Source: Bradyrhizobium sp.
GTDB lineage: Bacteria > Pseudomonadota > Alphaproteobacteria > Rhizobiales > Xanthobacteraceae
Assembly (NCBI RefSeq): GCF_030693485.1
Contig: NZ_JAUYAN010000180.1
Location: 35,106 to 99,105 of the forward strand
Reading direction: 5' to 3'
DNA: 64,000 bases
The stretch's first letter is position 1; each line of letters opens with the position of its first letter. Under the pieces are notes generated by a model. The model had not been told where the DNA came from. It saw only the letters and a list, made by a program, of their open reading frames with translations, and did not search any database. The position numbers and the translations under genes were made by a program. This document shows positions 60,844 to 64,000 of this stretch, piece after piece.

Positions 60844-63543
60844 ATGTCGATCTATCGATTGAAAAATGTGCTTTCGCCTCGTTCGGTCGCGTTGGTTGGG
60901 GCGAGTCCACGACGGGCATCGGTGGGGCGCGCCATTCTTGGAAACATTCGCAAAGCAAAGTTCCCGGGTGACTTCGGGCTGGTGAATCCGCGGTATGCGG
61001 AGATCGACGGGGTTCCTACCGTCGGCAGCCTGGATAAATTGCCGTTTGTCCCTGAACTCGTGGTGATTACGGCGCCCGCAACCGCGATCGCCGGAATCAT
61101 CGATGAAGCGGGACGAATGGGCGCGGCGGGCGCCTTGATTGTGACCGCCGGGCTTGGCCACGGTGCGGGGTCACTGGCGGACGCCGCCCAACGCGCCGCG
61201 CACAAGTACGGAATGAGGCTGATAGGACCAAATTGTCTTGGCGTCATGATGCCAGGCGGCAATCTCGATGCCAGTTTTGCCGCGAACATGCCACGATCGG
61301 GAAATCTGGCGCTGATCTCCCAATCGGGTGCGATCGCCACGGGGATGGTGGATTGGGCAGCGCAACGCGCGGTGGGCTTTTCCGGAATCGTCTCCATCGG
61401 CGACCAGCTCGATGTCGATATCGCCGATCTGCTGGATTATTTTGCGATGGACGGCAAGACGCGGGCGATCCTGCTCTATGTCGAAGCGATCAAGGATGCC
61501 AGCAAGTTCATGTCAGCAGCGCGCGCCGCCGCCAGGATCAAGCCGGTCGTGGTCGTCAAGTCCGGTCGTATGGAGCAAGGCGCGATGGCGGCTGCGACAC
61601 ACACCGGCGCGCTGGCTGGATCGGACGCGGTCTACGATGCCGCGTTCCGCCGTGCCGGCATCTTGCGGGTATCAGATCTGCGGGAATTGTTCGATTGTGC
61701 CGAGACGCTGGGCCGTCTGGAATCGCCGCCGGGCAAGCGCTTGGCTATTCTGACCAATGGCGGCGGCATCGGCGTTCTCGCGGTCGACCGGCTTGCCGAT
61801 CTCGGGGGAATTTCCGCCGCGATCAGCCCTGAGACCATACAGGAGCTCGATGCGGTGTTGCCGCCGACATGGTCCGGCTCAAATCCCGTCGACATCGTTG
61901 GCGACGCCGGCCCCGAGCGTTACGCCGCGGCGCTCGAGCTGTTGCTGGCCGATGCGAGCAATGATGCCGTCCTGGTCATGAACGTCCAGACCGCGATCGC
62001 TTCGGCTGACGACATCGCCGCTACCGTGACCGCCGTGGTCGGCAAGTATCGCGAGAAGCATGGCCGGTCGGCCAAGCCAGTGCTTGCGGTCTGGGTCGGG
62101 GCGCATCAGACCATCGGCGACCTCTTGAGCGGCGCCGGGATACCCAATTATCCCACCGAGGATGATGCCGTGCGCGGCTTCATGCACCTCGTAAAACATC
62201 GCGAGGTCGTGACGGCGCTGGCGCAGGTTCCGCCCGCCATGCCAGGCGAGTTCGCGCCCAACAGCGAGGTTGCTCGGGGGATCGTGGCAAGCGCGCTGGC
62301 CGATGACCGCCGGTGGCTCGACCCGATCGAAGTCAGGCGGCTGCTCGAGGCTTATGACATCGCGATGGTTCCGACATATGCGGCCGCCGATGCCGAGCAG
62401 GCGGTTGCTTACGCTTCCGAGATTTTTGCGCAGGGCGCTACCGTTGTGCTCAAGATCATGTCGCGGGACATCGTTCATAAATCGGACGTCGGCGGCGTCG
62501 TTCTCAATCTTACCAGCCCCGAGGGAGTGCGTGACGCGGCGGCCGCGATCCTTTCGCGGGCCAGGGCGCTTCGCCCGGAAGCGCGAATAGCCGGCGTTAT
62601 CGTGCAGGCGATGGCGGTTCGGCTGAAGGCGCGCGAGCTCATTCTTGGTTTCGCCGACGATCCCACCTTTGGCACCGTGATCGTGTTCGGCCGAGGTGGT
62701 ATTGCGGTCGAGATCATCAACGACAAGGCGCTGGCTCTGCCGCCGCTCGACCTGCAACTGGCCCGTGACCTGATCGAGCGCACCCGTGTCTCGCGTTTGT
62801 TAGGCGCCTACCGGGATGTGCCTGCGGTCAAGCCAGACGCCGTCGCAATGGTTTTGGTCAAGCTGGCGCAGATGGCGGCGGATATTCCGGAGATTCGCGA
62901 GCTGGACATCAATCCGCTGCTGGCTGACGAAGCCGGTGCGCTCGCGGTCGACGCGCGTGTCGTGGTCGGAACGGCGGAGCGAAAATTCAAGGGGTCGGGC
63001 CCCGGCAATTTTGCCGTGCGGGCCTATCCGTCTCAATGGCAGCGGCATATCGAGGTCAAGGACGGCTGGCGGATCTTCGTGCGCCCGATCCGCCCCGAGG
63101 ATGAACCTCTGATCCATGAATTCCTGCGGCACGTCACCAGCCATGATCTGCGGTTGCGATTCTTTGCGCCGATGAAAGAGTTTAGCCACGAGTTCATTGC
63201 CCGGCTGACTCAGCTCGACTATGCCCGCGCGATGGCCTTCGTCGCCGTGGACGAGTCCACTGATGAGGTGGTTGGCGTCGTTCGAGTTCATTCGGATTCG
63301 ATTTACGAGAGCGGCGAATACGCCATCCTGCTGCGGTCCGATCTCAAGGGCAGGGGGCTCGGCTGGGCATTGATGCAGCTGATCATTGAATACGCACGGT
63401 CAGAGGGCCTCAAGGTGATCGCGGGCGACGTCCTGCAGGAAAATACCGTGATGCTGGGGATGTGCCGGGACCTCGGATTTGAAGTGAAAGCCGATCCTCA
63501 CGAGCATGGCATTTGCAACGTCAAGCTCAAGCTACGAATATGA
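60844..63543 (+). CDS. ADP-forming acyl-CoA synthetase/GNAT fusion (Pat-like)
   Basis: 899 residues: CoA-binding domain (SVALVGASPRRASVGRAILGNI), succinyl-CoA-ligase-like domain (GPNCLGVMMPGG, ISQSGAIATGMVDWA) with His in ATHTGALAGSD, ATP-grasp domain (LLEAYDIAMVPTY, KIMSRDIVHKSDVGGV), and a C-terminal GNAT domain (IFVRPIRPEDEPLIHEFL, LRSDLKGRGLGWALMQLIIEYA). Pat acetylates and silences acyl-CoA synthetases. The retained His may allow synthetase activity. Confidence 0.88.
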   Translation: MSIYRLKNVLSPRSVALVGASPRRASVGRAILGNIRKAKFPGDFGLVNPRYAEIDGVPTVGSLDKLPFVPELVVITAPATAIAGIIDEAGRMGAAGALIVTAGLGHGAGSLADAAQRAAHKYGMRLIGPNCLGVMMPGGNLDASFAANMPRSGNLALISQSGAIATGMVDWAAQRAVGFSGIVSIGDQLDVDIADLLDYFAMDGKTRAILLYVEAIKDASKFMSAARAAARIKPVVVVKSGRMEQGAMAAATHTGALAGSDAVYDAAFRRAGILRVSDLRELFDCAETLGRLESPPGKRLAILTNGGGIGVLAVDRLADLGGISAAISPETIQELDAVLPPTWSGSNPVDIVGDAGPERYAAALELLLADASNDAVLVMNVQTAIASADDIAATVTAVVGKYREKHGRSAKPVLAVWVGAHQTIGDLLSGAGIPNYPTEDDAVRGFMHLVKHREVVTALAQVPPAMPGEFAPNSEVARGIVASALADDRRWLDPIEVRRLLEAYDIAMVPTYAAADAEQAVAYASEIFAQGATVVLKIMSRDIVHKSDVGGVVLNLTSPEGVRDAAAAILSRARALRPEARIAGVIVQAMAVRLKARELILGFADDPTFGTVIVFGRGGIAVEIINDKALALPPLDLQLARDLIERTRVSRLLGAYRDVPAVKPDAVAMVLVKLAQMAADIPEIRELDINPLLADEAGALAVDARVVVGTAERKFKGSGPGNFAVRAYPSQWQRHIEVKDGWRIFVRPIRPEDEPLIHEFLRHVTSHDLRLRFFAPMKEFSHEFIARLTQLDYARAMAFVAVDESTDEVVGVVRVHSDSIYESGEYAILLRSDLKGRGLGWALMQLIIEYARSEGLKVIAGDVLQENTVMLGMCRDLGFEVKADPHEHGICNVKLKLRI

Positions 63544-63604
63544 AGCGACGATAACGCCGGCAGCGGGTTTGGGTCTCCGCTTCAGCCGCATAGCTGCGAA
63601 CGCG

Positions 63605-63922
63605 CTATTCCAGCGTCTTCAGAAACGATAGCAGATCATGAATCTGGTCGGGCTCAAGCTGGAACTCCGGCATGGTCGGGTGGCCGGTGACGATTCCCTC
63701 GGCAAGGGCTTCGGCGAGGGACTCTATCGGATAGCGCTTGTGCAAGCTTCGGAATGGCGGCGCGATCTGGAGCGGGCTGGAAGTTACCCGGTCGATCGAA
63801 TGGCACCGCGCGCAATTGGTCAGCGCGAACGTCTTGCCGCGCTGCTCGGCTGGCGATATGGCAAACGCCGGTGCCGTCAGCATCAGTGTCACCAGGGTTT
63901 GACGCAGGGCAAGTCGCAGCAT
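63605..63922 (-). CDS. Small c-type cytochrome
   Basis: 105 residues. Signal peptide ending near AFAISPAEQ, haem site CARCH (37-41) and axial Met84 in HPTMPEFQL. A periplasmic monohaem electron carrier of class I. Convergent with the Pat-like gene; the sequence after its start to the window end holds no further gene I can support. Confidence 0.87.
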   Translation of the reverse strand: MLRLALRQTLVTLMLTAPAFAISPAEQRGKTFALTNCARCHSIDRVTSSPLQIAPPFRSLHKRYPIESLAEALAEGIVTGHPTMPEFQLEPDQIHDLLSFLKTLE

Positions 63923-64000
63923 GACGGGGCGATCCTTTCGATGGCGAACACGCCTTGATAGGGCAGCATGCCCGATGGTCCTTGATCTGCATCAACCGGC

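Overview
The window looks like chromosome from a high-GC alphaproteobacterium of the Bradyrhizobium/Rhodopseudomonas group. The evidence is a GcrA-type regulator, a phasin, a TRAP transporter, a CaiB-type CoA-transferase, a CHASE2-GGDEF-EAL protein beside a FecR-domain protein, and GTTC-N7-GTTC sites of the alphaproteobacterial LexA type. No rRNA, tRNA, CRISPR array, insertion sequence or integrase gene was seen. Product names rest on reading motifs and family resemblance; no database search was run.

Layout. 1-2.2 kb: end of a molybdenum hydroxylase large subunit, then a reverse-strand alcohol dehydrogenase/NTF2-like pair. 2.4-5.5 kb: small proteins plus a phage-like control module: a CI/LexA-type S24 repressor diverging from a GcrA-like protein and a DUF6456-like protein, with a putative operator motif that recurs near a neighbouring gene. 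5.7-10.1 kb: a TRAP transporter (DctP, DctQ, DctM) followed by a class III CoA-transferase, probably for uptake and activation of an organic acid. 10.3-14.9 kb: a reverse-strand cluster (MFS exporter, GNAT-like protein, YqcI/YcgG haem N-oxygenase-like protein, cupin) facing a GlxA-type regulator. 15-19 kb: a flavin 2-hydroxyacid oxidase, a phasin, a hydratase and small proteins. 19.4-25.4 kb: a two-partner-secretion pore (TpsB), a FecR-domain protein and a CHASE2-PAS-GGDEF-EAL c-di-GMP enzyme.

25.7-34.6 kb carries four copies of an ~85-bp repeat. Each copy has a promoter-like 5' half and a terminator-like hairpin, the stem of which varies between copies in a pairing-preserving way.

27.96-57.95 kb is a podovirus-like prophage late region: terminase, portal, SU10-type capsid, adaptor, tail/fibre proteins, a GH19 endolysin, holins and a strong terminator. 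It has no integrase or replication genes in the window. Between the structural genes lie accessory cassettes. Three encode unrelated proteins that share a GGLLG motif, and a fourth, frameshifted, has GGLPG. Partner genes lie next to them. Two neighbouring genes have almost identical promoters with a LexA box in the spacer. Around one cassette are an N-terminal remnant, a truncated copy and a full copy of the next structural gene, as expected from repeated cassette replacement. This is the best candidate here for an undescribed system: an SOS-linked, modular cargo or effector set in a prophage-like particle. Function is inferred, not shown.

Beyond the prophage, 58.2-64 kb holds a thiolase, a CHAD protein, a Pat-like ADP-forming acyl-CoA synthetase/acetyltransferase and a small cytochrome c.
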